A stretch of 64,000 bases of DNA, taken from Penelope pileata (Eukaryota > Chordata > Aves > Galliformes > Cracidae). Within the stretch, counting starts at the first letter, position 1. Each line of letters starts with the position of its first letter. The notes under the pieces are model-generated. The model was not told where the DNA came from. It made no database searches and saw only the letters and a list, made by a program, of their open reading frames with translations. The stretch is taken from contig WBMW01001298.1 in assembly GCA_013396635.1 (NCBI GenBank), forward strand, positions 35,919-99,918, written 5' to 3'. The position numbers were made by a program, and so were the translations under genes. This document shows, one piece after another, positions 1-13,500 of this stretch.

Positions 1-1691
1 AGAATTAATAAGAATTAATTATATTAATTAATTAATTAATGAAATATTGAGTATTTTTACTATGAATATTTATATCCAATTGGTCTTCATTTCTAGATAT
101 GTGTGTAAAGTGATTATGATTCAATTACAGCTAATGCCCCTAATATATTCTAAAACATTGCCAAAGTAGGTATAGTACATTATACCAGTATTGCCTGTAA
201 ACTGTGGTTGGCTGTAATCTTCTTGAAATATTGGCTTTTTATAATTTCATGATTCACTTACCAATTCTAAAAGTTGGTCTTGGGCTTAGAGTATATACTC
301 TGTAAAAATGGAAGCTAAGAGAAGGGAGATAAAAATTCTGTGAGAAGGTGTGACAGTGAATTTAGCTGCATTTTGTTACTAATCTCTCTGAATACTTAAC
401 ATGTTAAAAAGCTAGGCAGGCATCTTCCTATACAATGTGGAATATCAATACACTTTCTTTACAGCCCCAAATTCTGTGTTGTTGTATCAGAACTTACTTT
501 GTACTTAGATTTCTTTCAGTAAAAACTGTGAGCCATTACATCCAGACTTCATGTATTAGTGTCTTTTTATATCATAAGTGTTCAGGATCCTTCTCCCTTT
601 TTTCTATTCTCTTCATTTCTAATGGAAAAAAAAAAGCTTAATATTTCTGCTATATTTTTAATTCTGGGCAAAAGGAAAAGTCAACTGTAAGGTTTTAGAA
701 GTCTGCAGTAAGATTTCAAAAGCTTTTTAAAGAAGAATTTCACCTAAGGGAGAGCTTTCTCTGAAGGCAAGGTAGCAGTCTGTATTTCATGAGGGCTTGA
801 CTTCAGTGTCAATCAGACATGGCAATAGTTTAGAAATGAGTCATGTCCCAAAGCAAAAGCTTGTTAAAAATCCAAATATATAGAAAGGTTTAGTAAAAAA
901 AAAATCTCTCTTGAGAGACTGAGAGAGTGACAGCAGTAAGAGGGAAGGCAGAGAAGGCTTCCTTCAGATGTTCAGGAGCAGCAAGAACAGGACTGCCTCA
1001 TGCGTGAGGGTGAGTTGGGAGCCAAGGGTGACCTTAGTATGAATAGTGGCCTCACTGGTGAGACACTCTCCCACAGGAGCAAAGGGCTGGTGTGGTGACA
1101 GATTTTTTTGGCTATCCTGTGATTATCAGAGAAGGAAACCAAATGATTTGGGGGCAGGGTTCACTCAGAAGTACGCTCTGAGCAAGAGACAGGACCAGAG
1201 ATAAGGCCACCTAGAGCATGGCTCAAGATAGAACATCCTGTTCTGAAATGGTGCTTCTGGGAAAATGGACAGTATAAGGGCAAGGTCCCAGGTAGGGCAA
1301 GCCCAATCCATTAAGGTCTGTTAGTGTCCTCCAGTGCCCTGACAACAGTAGCACCAGAATTTCCTGAGCAAGAACATGTAGTCAGAGGATTTTTTCTCTC
1401 AATCTCTCAACCTCTCTCTCTCTCTTTTTTTTTATCTGATACATTTTTCCCAGATTTTCAGTTGATTTTATAGTAAGTCTGCATTATCTAAAAGAGGAGA
1501 TAATATTCCTTGTGAGCTTCCTTTTGTCTTTACACAAAAGGGCATTTTAATGCACTGAGCAGAATTAGGAAGAGCATACATTAGGCAGCCTCCAGGAACT
1601 CTGCAGAAACCAAGATATCTTAATTTAGGCTTCCAGCTCTACTCTGCCTGGAGTTGCAATAAAGGTCTTATTACCATGGCAGTCTAAGTAT
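1..1691. other. AT-rich non-coding sequence, no gene seen
   Basis: The first 45 bases are an AATT-rich low-complexity run. No exon-like or repeat-family signal is recognised up to the CR1 at 1692. A segment at about 950-1380 is clearly richer in G and C than its surroundings but has no convincing open frame. A short CT-rich run (about 1411-1434) follows it. The open frame at 435-641 has no recognisable domain and is most likely chance. Confidence 0.6.
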
Positions 1692-2190
1692 ATCACAGAA
1701 GAACAGAAACATAGAATTCTTGATATTACAGGAGACCTCTGGAGGTCATTTGGTCCAGTCTTCCTGCTCCAGTAAGGCCAATTAAAGGACATCATCAAGG
1801 AACATGTCCAGAAGGTTTTTGATTATTTCCAAGGGTGAAGACTGCACAACCTGCTCAATTCAAAAAAAAGGAGTGTTTCCTTATACTCAAATGTAACGGA
1901 AAATATGGACTAGACTGTGTTTCCGCTTGTGCCTATTGTCTCTTCTTATGACGCTGGGCACTGCAGAAAAGAACCTGGCTTCATCCTTTTTACAACCTCC
2001 CAAGGTTATCCTTAAATAGTAACCAGCTTTCTCGGGCCTACCTTTCCTCCAGGATCATATCCCATGGAACTATTTCAAGCAGAACCTTAAGAAGCAAAAG
2101 GCTGCTTTCCTGAAATCTGATGTTGGAATCCTGCTTATCATCCTGTTGCCTCCTCTTGGGATTCTCAAATCTGACATACCAGGGTAACTG
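1692..2190 (-). mobile_element. Old CR1 LINE fragment, internally deleted
   Basis: Read on the minus strand this resembles an old CR1. From 1692 it carries the conserved 3' end (a diverged CATAGAAT tail, then the GGAGGTCATTTGGTCCAG block). It continues through the C-terminal ORF2 region, including the pattern for 'gaacctggcttcatcctttt', to about 2055. The piece from about 2060 to 2190 instead resembles the endonuclease-to-RT linker region, matching what lies at 34560-34735 in the larger CR1 copy. The RT core between them is absent, which implies an internal deletion. Divergence is high, so the second half is less certain than the first. Confidence 0.65.
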
Positions 2191-5100
2191 CAGATAAGGC
2201 AGAGAAGGAATATAGAATCACAGAATATATATAACCATGGTGAGGTTCAAGAGACAAGCAAAGGTATTTCATTGACCAAATTACATGGTTGGAAAAAAAA
2301 ATAGACAAGACTTTGGGTGTATATGCTGAAAAAGTTCCATATTGAATAGGATGTGGAATTTTAAATTAACAATTTTGACTTGTAATTAACAGGGACAGGA
2401 ACTTACTAACTTCTGATTTCAGTTTGACCCCATAGTGTGCTTCCTTTTATGCACAAGATGGTTTTTTTCTTTTTATTCCTGCTTTTTATTGTTGTTGGCT
2501 TTTATTTTTCAGATAGGAGAATAAAATTTGCTATTTTACAGAGGTGTTTCAAGGATGAACTCAGCAACATTTCTAAAGTTCTTTGATCATCTGAGATCAA
2601 AGATCCTCTCTAAGAGTGAAGTATCAATTATTGAAAAGAAATTTAGGAACTGATAAGTACTGAAGTATTTCTTCTGTATTTTAAAGCACCTATAATGTAG
2701 GGAACATTCTGATTTTTAATCGAGTATCTTCTCCAAAATTTACTCAGAGGTTAAATAACATATTAGGGCATGCCTGTTGCATATGGAAGCTTTGACAGAT
2801 CTTTAGCTTTGTGCTTCACCTTGTTAGTTTTTTCATTTCTCCCAGTGTAGGTTCTGGCAGGGCAGAACCTATACTATGGTATGAAGAATGCTTAACCAGA
2901 AATAGTTTCAAGTTCTTGGAAATTACTGTAGCAAGTATAGACTTGTCTTGAAATTTGTTCTGAAAAAAGGTAACATTACTGTGCAGTAAATGGCCAGATT
3001 AGCGCACCGTTAATTTTAGTTAGGAGAGTGTTGTCTCAGAATTAGCTAAAGAGAAATAAGAAAATGCACCAACTGTAGTACAAAGTCATTTCATTGGCAC
3101 TTTTATGCCTTCTCTTCACCCATTCAGTTTTCCCACAGTTGTGCCTTTATTTTTGCCTCAGCAATTAGGAAGCACAAGGCACAGATAACAAGAAATTACA
3201 TCAAAGGCAAATATTTTGGTGCTATACTATCCACATACAAAGAGAGCTGTTCTCTGAGCACTGTGGATGCGCTGGGAGTCAGAAGTACTTCCCAGCTCCC
3301 ATGTCTGTAACTTGCTTCTGTCCTTGTTAAGTATACTTGGTCCATTTAGAGAAAATTTTGATGTGCAGATAGGAAAGGAATTGCAAAGAGCCAGAATTAG
3401 TCTCTGGTCTGTTTGAACACGAAATTTCAGGAACAGTTGCAAAGAAGCTGCCAGTGTAGACTTCAACTTAGTTAGACTCTTCTGGTTGATATATCCCAAA
3501 TCATATTTTCAGTCAGAACATTTTACAATAATTTCTTAATTGCTAACTAATCAGATAGCACAACAAACATTCTTCTTGTCATCTTTTTTGTCCTTCCTCT
3601 CTCTAAAGCTGTTTCTTAAGGCTGCACAAACTAGTGCTGTCAAACTTCCAGCACCTGTTGCTGTTTTTTCTGTTTTGTCTTGTCATGGGCTAGTGGCTTC
3701 CATTGTATTGACTATTGCTGAGCAGAGGATTACATAGTTATTCCTTAGTGGAAGTCATCCAAAATTCCTCACAGATTTAGTATGATTAGTGGTGGCATAC
3801 AGATCACAACATGTCTCTGAAAGGTTCCTCCAGTAGAATACTTGTAGGTACAATTCTGAACTCCTATTGTTCCCAGAAATCCTGGGACATTTTTGTGTTT
3901 TTATTTCAGTTAAGTGTATGCATGTGAACAGACATACATGCACAACCTTTCACTAAACCCCTACTAACTCTGATGTACATATTCAAAATCATTTATTTCA
4001 CCATAATGTCAAATGTATTTATCAAAGGTCATTCAAATATCAAAATTAGTTTGATTTGCATTTCTTAGGCTTAGACTTTGCTAAGTACCGAAGTAATCAT
4101 GCTTCCAGAATAAAGTGGAATGCACATATTTTTGAGGCATCACCATTGCTGTGTGATTTCTCTATTACGTAAAGTGAAACAAGTTCTGAATCAGAATGAA
4201 ATTACACAAATTAGAAGAGCAAATGTCATTTTTATCTTAGACTGTGGTAAATATCTACATCCTCATTTGGATTTCACATTGCGTTTTCTAGAAGCATCAC
4301 AAGAAAATCAGTGATTCTATCCTTGTAACAGTGTTAAACAACATATTTCCCCAATTAAAGCAATCATAGGAAAGGAAGATTATAAAGTTTAACAGCCAAA
4401 TGTTTTGTACCCTGGACAATTTTGCCCAGAGACAGTCAATGCACTAGCTGCAGTATTGCAAGTTTAGATCCAGACTTTTTGAGGATGACATTGGATACTG
4501 GAGCAATGTCTTTAGCAAAAGTGTCTCATTCAACTTTCTGTTTTAGGCTCAAAAAACATTGTGGAACCCGTACAAATGGACCTTGATTTGCATCAGAATA
4601 AACTCCTAGCATGCAGAATCTTTCAAGCACACATGAATAAATCAATAAGCAAGTAGTTAAGTCGTGATCATGAGAAATAAAAAAAAAAAAAAAGAGTGAA
4701 GAGTTTGTCTGTCCAATTTGGAAGTAAAACTCCATATTCATAGCTTAATGTTCCATTTTATCTGGAATAATATCTGCATTTAAGTACTTTCAGAATGAGA
4801 TTTTAAGTTATGCTTTCTAAAAACATTTCTGTTTGGCAAACTAATTTTCTTATAGGTAAAAATGGTAACTGTAAAGAAATCCTGGACCAGTTTCACAAAT
4901 TAGAACTTCTAGTGCCACACAAAGCTGTCAATTGCTATCTGCTCATAAAGGAACAGAGTTTCTGTTTCACATATTCTTGATCAACTATTTATTCTACCTA
5001 TGAAAAAAAAGAAAAAAGGCTTCAAAACTGAGAGATGTTTCAAAATGCAATCCATTTTTGACTTGTGTAGAGGAGATTATATTTGCCAAGCTCTTCTTTG

Positions 5101-8100
5101 CAGGTATGGGGGTGAGAAAACTACTTCTTGTTCACCTTTTTTTAATGACACCTCAGATTCTCTGGTAATTGTGGGATTCTAGGAGATTTAAGGAAAAACA
5201 AAACATCTACAGATCACACAATGCTAAAAGGAAAATCGATACAAAATTCTCCTCCCCCTTTTACTTCTGACAGAAGCATCTTGACTGCAGTGTCACCTTC
5301 TCATTTTTTATGCATCTGTCTACTTTTTATCACTGCTTCATTTTACATCTCAGCAGGCTTGACTACCCTGAAAAATATACCTGCATAAAACCTGCAAAGA
5401 ATAGAGAAAATACGTAAGTAGGGGTGAGAAAGGAAAAGAGAGCTCTGCACTCTTATCACACCTTTTAGCATCTATCGGTTTCAGGTCTCTTGTGATTCAT
5501 TCGCTCTTTCAGTATGTAAAAGGCCTAAGAGTAGCTACAGTGATAGCAGCATTCAAGACGAATATCAAGGAGGCAGGGATTCTGAGGAGAGTAATATTCA
5601 AAAATCCCATGGGAATAAAGGTCACAGAAAAAGAAGGAGAGATTAAATAGGAGCAGCACAGAGCAATCAGTCAGACAAGTTCCTGCATCAGAGTGGTCTT
5701 TGAATAATAAACGACAGGAAAGGAACCATAAAAACAAGAGCACAAAGACGGCATTTTTTCCTGTGTTGCATTTGCCCTGCAAACCTAAGCAAAACAAAAT
5801 ATTGCTTTGCAATAAATCCAAACGGGCTTTTGTTCAGCACCAGTCAAAAAAAAAAAAAAAATGTAAAGGAAGTTGTTTTATGCCTTCCTTAAGGGCAAGA
5901 TGCATTAACTCATGATCACTTCCAGGTTAACATACAGCTTCAACTGTGTCTTCAGTCAGAAGGTGCAGGGCAATCTCTTTCTGTGGGAGCTCAGAATAGA
6001 GCCAGTCCCTGAAACCTACCACCTTGTCTCTTTCCTTGAACTCTACACTTCCAATTGTGCCAAAGAAATTTTTGCTGTCCATGCACAACACCATAATGAA
6101 GACATTCTCCATGTAAAAGTGTTGAAGTTGAAAAAAGGCAAAAGATTTTTGCTTTTCATTGTTGTTTTCCCTTTGTTCCATCTGTGATGATCAGATCTGT
6201 TTTCAAACATACACAAAAGAAAGTCATGAATAGTTAGGTAGCGTGTTAATTAATGCGGGGTGGTGGGGTGGAGAAAGAAAAAAAAGGAAAAGAAAAAAAA
6301 AGCAAGTTCTTCTTCCACATGTGATATGTGGGAAAATAAACAGAATGAGAAGAACCATAAGTCAGAGATTGGAGTCTGATCAAGGGATCGTGACTGGTCA
6401 GTTGGTCACTTTAATTATCCTTTTCTTACATTCTGTTTATTTATCTCCTTCTTCCAATTCTCAAAAATTGAGCAGAATGTCTGTTTTCTTTTTGACTCTC
6501 CAAGTTGCTTTATTGAAAGCACAAAAATACTTTCTTCTGAAAATAAGGTCTTATTTGAATGTGTCTCTCCCAGAGAGAATATGCATTAATGCATGTGCTG
6601 CTATGTGTTATATGTGATGCTGTTGTAGGTGGAAAAAAAAAAGGATTTCATCTATGAATAAACTATGAATGCTAACAGCCAGCAGATAATTGGATATATA
6701 TTTGTGTGGAGGTGGGGAGTGCCCAAAACTGAACCTTTGAACACTCAAGCAGAAAGCTGTGACTTGCTAGCTGAAACAGATATGGGTTGATTTTGACTTT
6801 TATTAACACCTTCAGCAAACAGAAGTGGCAAGTCACGAATCCCTCCAACTGACAGAGGCATGAGAGGGAACCAGAATTTAGGAGACTGATTACATACTGT
6901 GTTTCCCCAGACCATTTAGATGGGGAAAACTACAGTCTAGTGGTGGAAAAGAAGGTTCCCAAAAGTCGTCTCAGAAGGAAGAAGGGGACCAGGAACAAAT
7001 ATCTTGACTCCAGAAAGAATTCTGGAAGTTAGGAGATTCTGGAGATGCAGCAAATGCAGGGAAAGGAGTGTCTGGTGATGCCCAGGGTACCAGGGACTCT
7101 TTGGACCGATAACTGTGAGTGTGGACTGGCACTACTTCTTAAATCAGCAGCGACTTTCCTGACAGGAAAGAAAATTGAGGCCCTAGTTAGTAAAGGAGCA
7201 TATGAGATAACCAAGAAACATACAAGATCTCATCTCATTGTCTCCTAAACAAATACCAGTATTCACCACCACTGTGGGTTTTCTTTTACTATGTTCTGCC
7301 TGTGACAGGTACTATACTGGTATCATATCTAATTAGTTCACAATTTCAATGGTTCTGAGTAGAATTACTAGCAGTATCTGCTGTCACTGCAATTAAACGT
7401 CTCACAAAAACATCTAGTTATCCAAAATTTCCATCCTGTAACTTAGCAAACTAGAAATGTTATTTCATAAAATAAAATTGTTACGCTTTTTAATGTATCT
7501 TAAGGTTTTTAATAAACAATTTTTCCAAAGATTTATATAAAAAGGTATTCACACATTTTTGACATTTACCTCCCTTTTTTTTTAAGCTTCGCATTCTCTC
7601 ATCCAGTCTGAAACCCTATGGACTACTTTTGGAAGCTGCATTTTTGTACATGTCTCCCAGCAGGCAGGAGGCTCCTGAAATCTGCCAGTGAGAGCTCTCT
7701 TTCTCAGCTAATGGCTGCATGCTGACTACCTATAGTTTTCTGACCCTGTTTCCACAGAAACCACCAGAACATGTTAACTTTAGCAATCTTATTTGAATAA
7801 TGGAATGTGTTCAACTTAAACAATATCACTTTTGGTAAAGTAATTGCTGTTCTTTTGTTTTTAGTTCTACATTATGTGCCTCACAGCCATCTCATGATTC
7901 TTTTTCACTCTGCTTCCTCCTTTTCTTTAATGATAACATTTGCATCAAGCATCTTAAACTAATTAGACGATGCAGTGTGTGGTCTGCCTCGTAATAAAAA
8001 AGTCTGAAGTTTCAAAAGAACAAATAAAATTTAAAAACAGAGTCATCTCCTATGATGGACTGAAAGATAAATGGCTAACAAGCTGAGTAGTTAGAGGAGA

Positions 8101-8610
8101 GAAGAAGAGGCTCTAAGTCTCAGTCTTTTTGTCTGTTACTACCTGCAAATATACATACTCCCTGTTAAAATAACTAATCTCTATGCTAAGTACTTATTCT
8201 CCCATACCTACCTGAGGAGGATGTTTGAAGCCTTGTTTCCATTATGGCCAGATACTTTCTTTAGATTTCCAGCCACATTTATATGCACGTTTGTGACTTT
8301 GAGAATTGCATCTTTTAGGTTGTATCAGTAACATTTCTGTCAGGGGAAGCTGTACAGCTTATTACAGAGTCATCTGAAGTACAACAAAGGTAGTATGATC
8401 ACACACACCTTTATGTGTAATTACATACAGCTAGCCCTAGCAGAAGACCTGAATTAGTAAGCCCAGTGATCACACCTCATTTCTTCACAGTTGTTATGGT
8501 TTGACTCAGNAAGATAAATTCATACTAGACACTACGAGAAGCGTAACTTCTGTTAGAAACTAGGACAACAGTCATTCTTGCAGCCTCACTTCCCATTTTC
8601 TCTCCCACAT
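2191..8610. other. AT-rich non-coding sequence, no gene seen
   Basis: About 6.4 kb without a recognisable gene or interspersed repeat. There is a possible scrap of CR1 tail near 2213-2225 (AGAATCACAGAAT) and short A-runs at 4679-4693, 5847-5862 and 6280-6302. Small open frames occur on both strands (for example 5912-6187 plus and 5927-6181 minus, which overlap each other), but none shows a known domain. No tRNA or other RNA gene was recognised. Confidence 0.55.
8510..8510. other. Single unresolved base (N)
   Basis: One N in otherwise unique sequence. Unlike the Ns at 24891 and 39212, the flanks do not repeat one another, so this may be an ambiguous base or a closed gap. Confidence 0.95.
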
Positions 8611-8758
8611 CTAGATGTGTTCAAGGCCAGGCTGGATGGGGCTTTGAGCAGCCTGATCTAGTGAGAGGTGTCTTGCCCATAGCAGGGTAGTTGGAACAAG
8701 ATGATCTCTAAGGTCAACGTTCCAACCTAAACCATTTTATGATTCTATGATTCTGTGT
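8611..8758 (+). mobile_element. CR1 LINE 3' end
   Basis: A 5'-truncated CR1 copy of about 150 bp. It starts in the last codons of ORF2 (GTTCAAGGCCAGGCTGGATG), runs through the 3' UTR block with TTCCAACCTAAACCATT, and ends in the diagnostic short tandem tail ATGATTCTATGATTCTGTG. The tail fixes the plus orientation. It encodes nothing complete. Confidence 0.93.
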
Positions 8759-9100
8759 TGCACAAAGAGTTGCTAAGGTGTCAGTACAATTCAGAAAACT
8801 CATATCTCACCTTTAAGGCCATCATAGAAGTCTTGTCTAGTCAAGGACTGGGCAGTGTTAATGAGCAGTGCTGTAATAAGGCAGCAGATTGTGGTAAAGT
8901 CTGAAAATACTGCTGTTTTCATCAGTCTTTTCACTGCATAGTCCCTTTCTCAACAAAATCCTCTCCACACGTCATTCAGTTTAGCAAAACAATCAAATTA
9001 ATTGTATTCCATCTCAGAACAGAGCCTCTCCAATTGTCTTCTCCTACTAACCTTATCTGTTCTTAGACTCATCTGCTGCTTAGTGAGTGATATTTACAGT
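8759..9100. other. Non-coding sequence, nothing recognised
   Basis: Unique AT-rich sequence between a CR1 end and a pentanucleotide array. No gene or repeat is recognised. Confidence 0.6.
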
Positions 9101-9180
9101 AGAACAGAACAGAACAGAACACAACTGAGCGGACCAGAATGGACTGGACTGAACTGGACTGGACTGGAATGGAATGGAAT
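9101..9180. repeat. Compound pentanucleotide microsatellite (AGAAC / TGGAC / TGGAA)
   Basis: Four perfect AGAAC units (9101-9120) pass through degenerate units into TGGACTGGACTGAACTGGAC-type and then TGGAA units up to 9180. It directly abuts a short minus-strand CR1 3' end, and minus-strand CR1 tails begin with AGAAT-like repeats, so the array probably grew out of a CR1 tail. Confidence 0.85.
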
Positions 9181-9235
9181 AGTTCACTTGGAAGGAACCT
9201 TCAAGGATCTCATATCTTGCAGATAAAATTTTGCT
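9181..9235 (-). mobile_element. Very short CR1 3' terminus
   Basis: The block AGTTCACTTGGAAGGAACCT and the following 'tcaaggatct' match the reverse complement of the CR1 3' UTR, which in other copies here reads 'ggttggaagggacc...agatcatc'. Only about 50 bp are present, so this is an extremely 5'-truncated insertion or an eroded remnant. Confidence 0.7.
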
Positions 9236-10444
9236 GGTGGTTCATGCAACAGCTTTTCATAACCTCTCCCGGTAATATCAAAGCAGAGATCTTGGGTGTG
9301 TCTTTCTCATGCAGGCAATGCAGTTAGCTCTTCATAATGCATGCATTTCTTCCTCTCTAATTTACAATTATGAAATCGTCATCTAGTGTAGAAAATCTTA
9401 TTACTGGCGTTCCAAGTAGATAACCTCACACTCCAGGCTGCAGCGCTCTGTGCTGTTTTAGTATTTCAATAATCCTATTATTCTGATATCCTCTTATGAT
9501 TTCCCTCTGGACCAATGATTTATCTTCCAACGCTTCGATTTCCATTATCCTACTCTTTGACAATATATTTAATTATAATATTAACATAAGTAATAGTGGC
9601 AAAAATTTTTTTTAAAAAAACAAAGAAACAACAAACAAAAAAAAAGGAAAAAAAAAAGAATTATGTGATAAACCAGCCTTACCCAGGTTCACAATAAAAA
9701 TAATAATAAAAAAAAAGAACACTAGTCAAATGAATGCATTTGAGTGTTATTAACATATAAATGAGAAGATGAGGATTGTAAGCATAGTCTTCTGTATGCT
9801 TCCAAAATATTCAATTCCTATTACAATTAAAACACAAAGAACAATGTCACTAAACAGTGTCGGGGCTATCACACTTTGGTGGCTGCTAAAGAGAGTTCTG
9901 AGCAGCACCTTTAGCAGAGTATGAGTCTGTATTAAAGCAAGTATGTTAGTACAGTAGAATAAAAGAGCTGTAATGGAAGAAGGTCTGTATGTCTTAAGTT
10001 AGAATTACCTGCACACTGACATAAGAGGTAAGTAGCAATTTTGTAGTCCATACTCCAAGCCACAACTGGGTTCAAGATACGGTAGAATGGAAATTATAAT
10101 GTCCAATTGTTTGATGATTACAAATATTTTATACTGAATTTATTAATTAAAATGTTAAATGCTATTTATCTTCAATGCTGTCTTGAGTTATGGTATAGAT
10201 AGCTAGTGCTTTCATCATACTGTAATAAATCAGCTTCACAGAGATTACATTTCCCATTATGCAATGCAGATTTGCAAATCTCACTAACCCACTGGGAATT
10301 TTTTGAGTAAATTTCATAAATTTCAAGAACTATATCCACGCAAGTAAAATAAACTGTGATCAGGAGCTTTCCTGGACATTGAGGACAGCAAGCAGAAAAA
10401 GGTCCAAATTGTTTTATAAGTAATTTAATTATTATTACTTTTTT

Positions 10445-10524
10445 TTTACTACTAAAGTAGGCTGTATGCAAGCTCATTTATTTATTTACTACTGAAGTAG
10501 GCTGTATGGAAACTCTTCACTAGG
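10445..10524. repeat. Two-copy 40-bp tandem duplication
   Basis: The block TTACTACTAAAGTAGGCTGT starting at about 10446 recurs 40 bp later as TTACTACTGAAGTAGGCTGT. The similarity extends through 'atg.aa.ctc' with about three substitutions. The few mismatches suggest a fairly old local duplication. Confidence 0.8.
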
Positions 10525-13500
10525 AGCAATCCCTGAGGTGTTTTAACTGTCACAGTGTGCCTAGATGTTGTTTGAAAAAGTGATAGATTGCATGGACCAA
10601 AAGCACACTGGGGGATGTTCTAACAAACCATGAGGACAGACAATCATTTCCTCGGGTCAAGGAATGTCTGCAGACTATTTTACTGGGTGAAATGTAGCGT
10701 AAGTCTTCTTGTGAGATGCAGACTTCCTGGCTGTTCCTCCTAGATGAAAGTACATCCTCATTAGGCTCCTGAACCTCAGCATCTGTGGGGCAACATGACA
10801 CAGTGGGACAGCAAAGTTAGATCTCACTGACTGCCATGGCACTGAGCGCACCCTCTGTTCTGGTTTTTCTGATTGCCAGTGTCTCATCCCACTCTCTGGG
10901 TTGCGAGGAAGTTTAATCCCCTGAAATGTAAAATGAAATGTAAATATGTCGTCTACGGCTAAAAAAATGAATTGGGGTTTCAAATACACAGTAAAAAAAT
11001 TAAAATAAAACAGAAGAAAAAGATCATTTTAAATGAGTTCATGACAATTAAAGGAAAGATTATACAAGGTAAATCCAAAATTTCCCACTGTTACCAGCTT
11101 AGGAAACAGAGACATATTTTGAATGACAGAATGTAAAAATCTTGCCACTTAAAAAGCTTTTTTGAAGCAGTTTTCATGTTGCTTGCCAGTAAAAATGTTC
11201 TCTTTCCAGGAAGGATTGTGCCCCTCTTCTTTCCTTTTTCTCAAAGAGCTTCCAAGCATAGAGTTTGGAATATTACAAAAGGGTTGTTCTCAGGTTTCTG
11301 CCAAGAAGATGCAAATGAGACTTCAAGGCCCCCTATTGCTAGGTTCTGCATACACATGTAGTAAAGATTTAAACTACAAGGCCCTGACCCTGCAAATACT
11401 TACAATGCTGCTGCTTAACTTTGTGAATTTTAATAGATTCTCTGAATTAGCTAGTAAAATCAGGCAGGTGTGTAATAGTTTGGGATCAAGACCTGATTTA
11501 CGCCACACAGTGAAGCAAAAAGGAAAATGTGGACAAAAATATGCAACTTAATAAGCTGTTATTATCTAATCTAGTAACTAAGCCACTACTTAGATATTAA
11601 ACTCTTTGAAACAGTCTGGATTCTTATCTTGTATCTGTACAGCAGCGACATTCTGATCTGCAACAGAAGCTTATGTGTGCAAAGAAACCTCATATACAAA
11701 GAAACCTTTATATTTTCTTTGAAAAGAAAGAAATCTTGTTAAATCAAACTGTTATCCTAGAGATTTTCAAATACAACATTTTGTCCCATTGCCAGACAAT
11801 ACACATATCACACCAGCTAAAAGTATGTTTGCCATTTAAAGAGTACACTTATAAATGCATATAGCGAGCAGTATTCATGATGAAAGCAAAGATTTATTTT
11901 ATGAAACATAAATAAAAATAGCAAATAAAACTCATACTGTGTACTAGATTGTAAAAAGTCAAATGCTGGTCAAGACTGGAAATCTACCAATTAGGAAATA
12001 ACATATTATTGCAATCTAACACCATTTAACTATCTACATGATTCGTTCCACATTTTTTTTCGCTAAATTATGAAGGCCTCCAGAATATTCCCTTTACTCA
12101 TTCAGTCAAATGTGTACTTTGCTTAGTCAGTGTGGATTTGTGTTTTTAAAAGACAAGCAGCTCCTAACAACTCTTTTCATCTTCAGCAAATAAAATGGTA
12201 ACAGGATCATCATGGTTATTCCATTGGTAATGTCTGGTTGGCTGGTTAGGTCTATTTTTCCAGATGTGGGCCTTACCAAAGAAGAAGCTGATTTGGTGGA
12301 TCAGGTGCAGATCAACTATTTGTCTGCAGTTCAAATCCGAACATTTTCATGTGAGGTAGAAGATTATATTCTCTATTCCTTTCCACTAAGGAAAGTCTAA
12401 AATCCTTACCTTTTTCTGCATCTTGTATTCCAGCGACAAGGAAATTATTAATGAATAAGAGAGGGTCTGTTTCTCACCTGGCAAGTGTGTTTAAAATTCA
12501 GAATAGTGATCTTGTTCTCTCCTCTCAAGCACAGTTCATTGGAAAAATGACAGCTGTCATTTACCTTCTAGAAAGCAATTGGGCTTGGAGAGACCTTACA
12601 TACATTTCTCCAACCTTGGAAGTTTATCCACTCAGGATAAAGAATGAAGTAGAGAGACCGTCCTCCTTTCCTGCACTTAGAGCTTCCAAATGGCTCATTC
12701 CATAACAGTCTCAGTGTGGGGATGCATCAGATTGTCCTGAGACAGCTAATATTTTTCTTATCCTGGTTAAGAAGCTATACGTCTGTTTTCAAAGACATTA
12801 CACTCCAAAGGCAGAGTGCATTTCATCTTCTTTAGTTCATCATTTGAAAGCACTTACAATCCAGTAATAAATATTATAAGATATGTAACTAGTTAGCTAC
12901 GCAAATATTCACAGAAGAGCTGAGTGAATTTCAGGATTTATATTTATTAAGAAAAACAAACTTTCACCAAAAAAAAAAAGTTTTATCTTATACTAGAGCA
13001 TGTATTTATTTTAAAATATCAACAAAGGACTTTTTTCAAAACTATTGAAGGCAAATCAAAATATTATACCGGATCTGATACTGACATTTAAGAACAGGTG
13101 ATTTGTTCAGAAGTGAATTAAGTCTAACTCTCACCTACAAGGAACACATTTCCTAGCAAAGCTTTCAGAATTCTCTTCTAATACAGTCAGGTTTCTGATC
13201 CATACAATATTCTGATTTGGATAAAATAAAATTTCCTGATAAGAAATATTCCATATTTTGTATTGCTCCAGTTCTGAGGATTTTATTCCTTAGACACTTT
13301 CCTGTTCTACTGGGTATAATGTTGTTCATTTTCCACAGGGAAGAAAGACAGAATTCTGTTTATAACTTCAAACAATATCTTGGAATTCTGTATTAATACA
13401 TTGGAATCTTATGTTTACCTGCATTTTTACTGTCAGTGTACCAAGGTTTTTTTTATTCCACATTAACATCACTTCACATCATCTACCAGTTAAACTGGAT

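Noticed and set aside
12330..12338. TTCAAATCC resembling a tRNA T-loop
   Set aside because: The flanks do not pair into a T-stem and no D-arm, anticodon arm or acceptor stem is visible.
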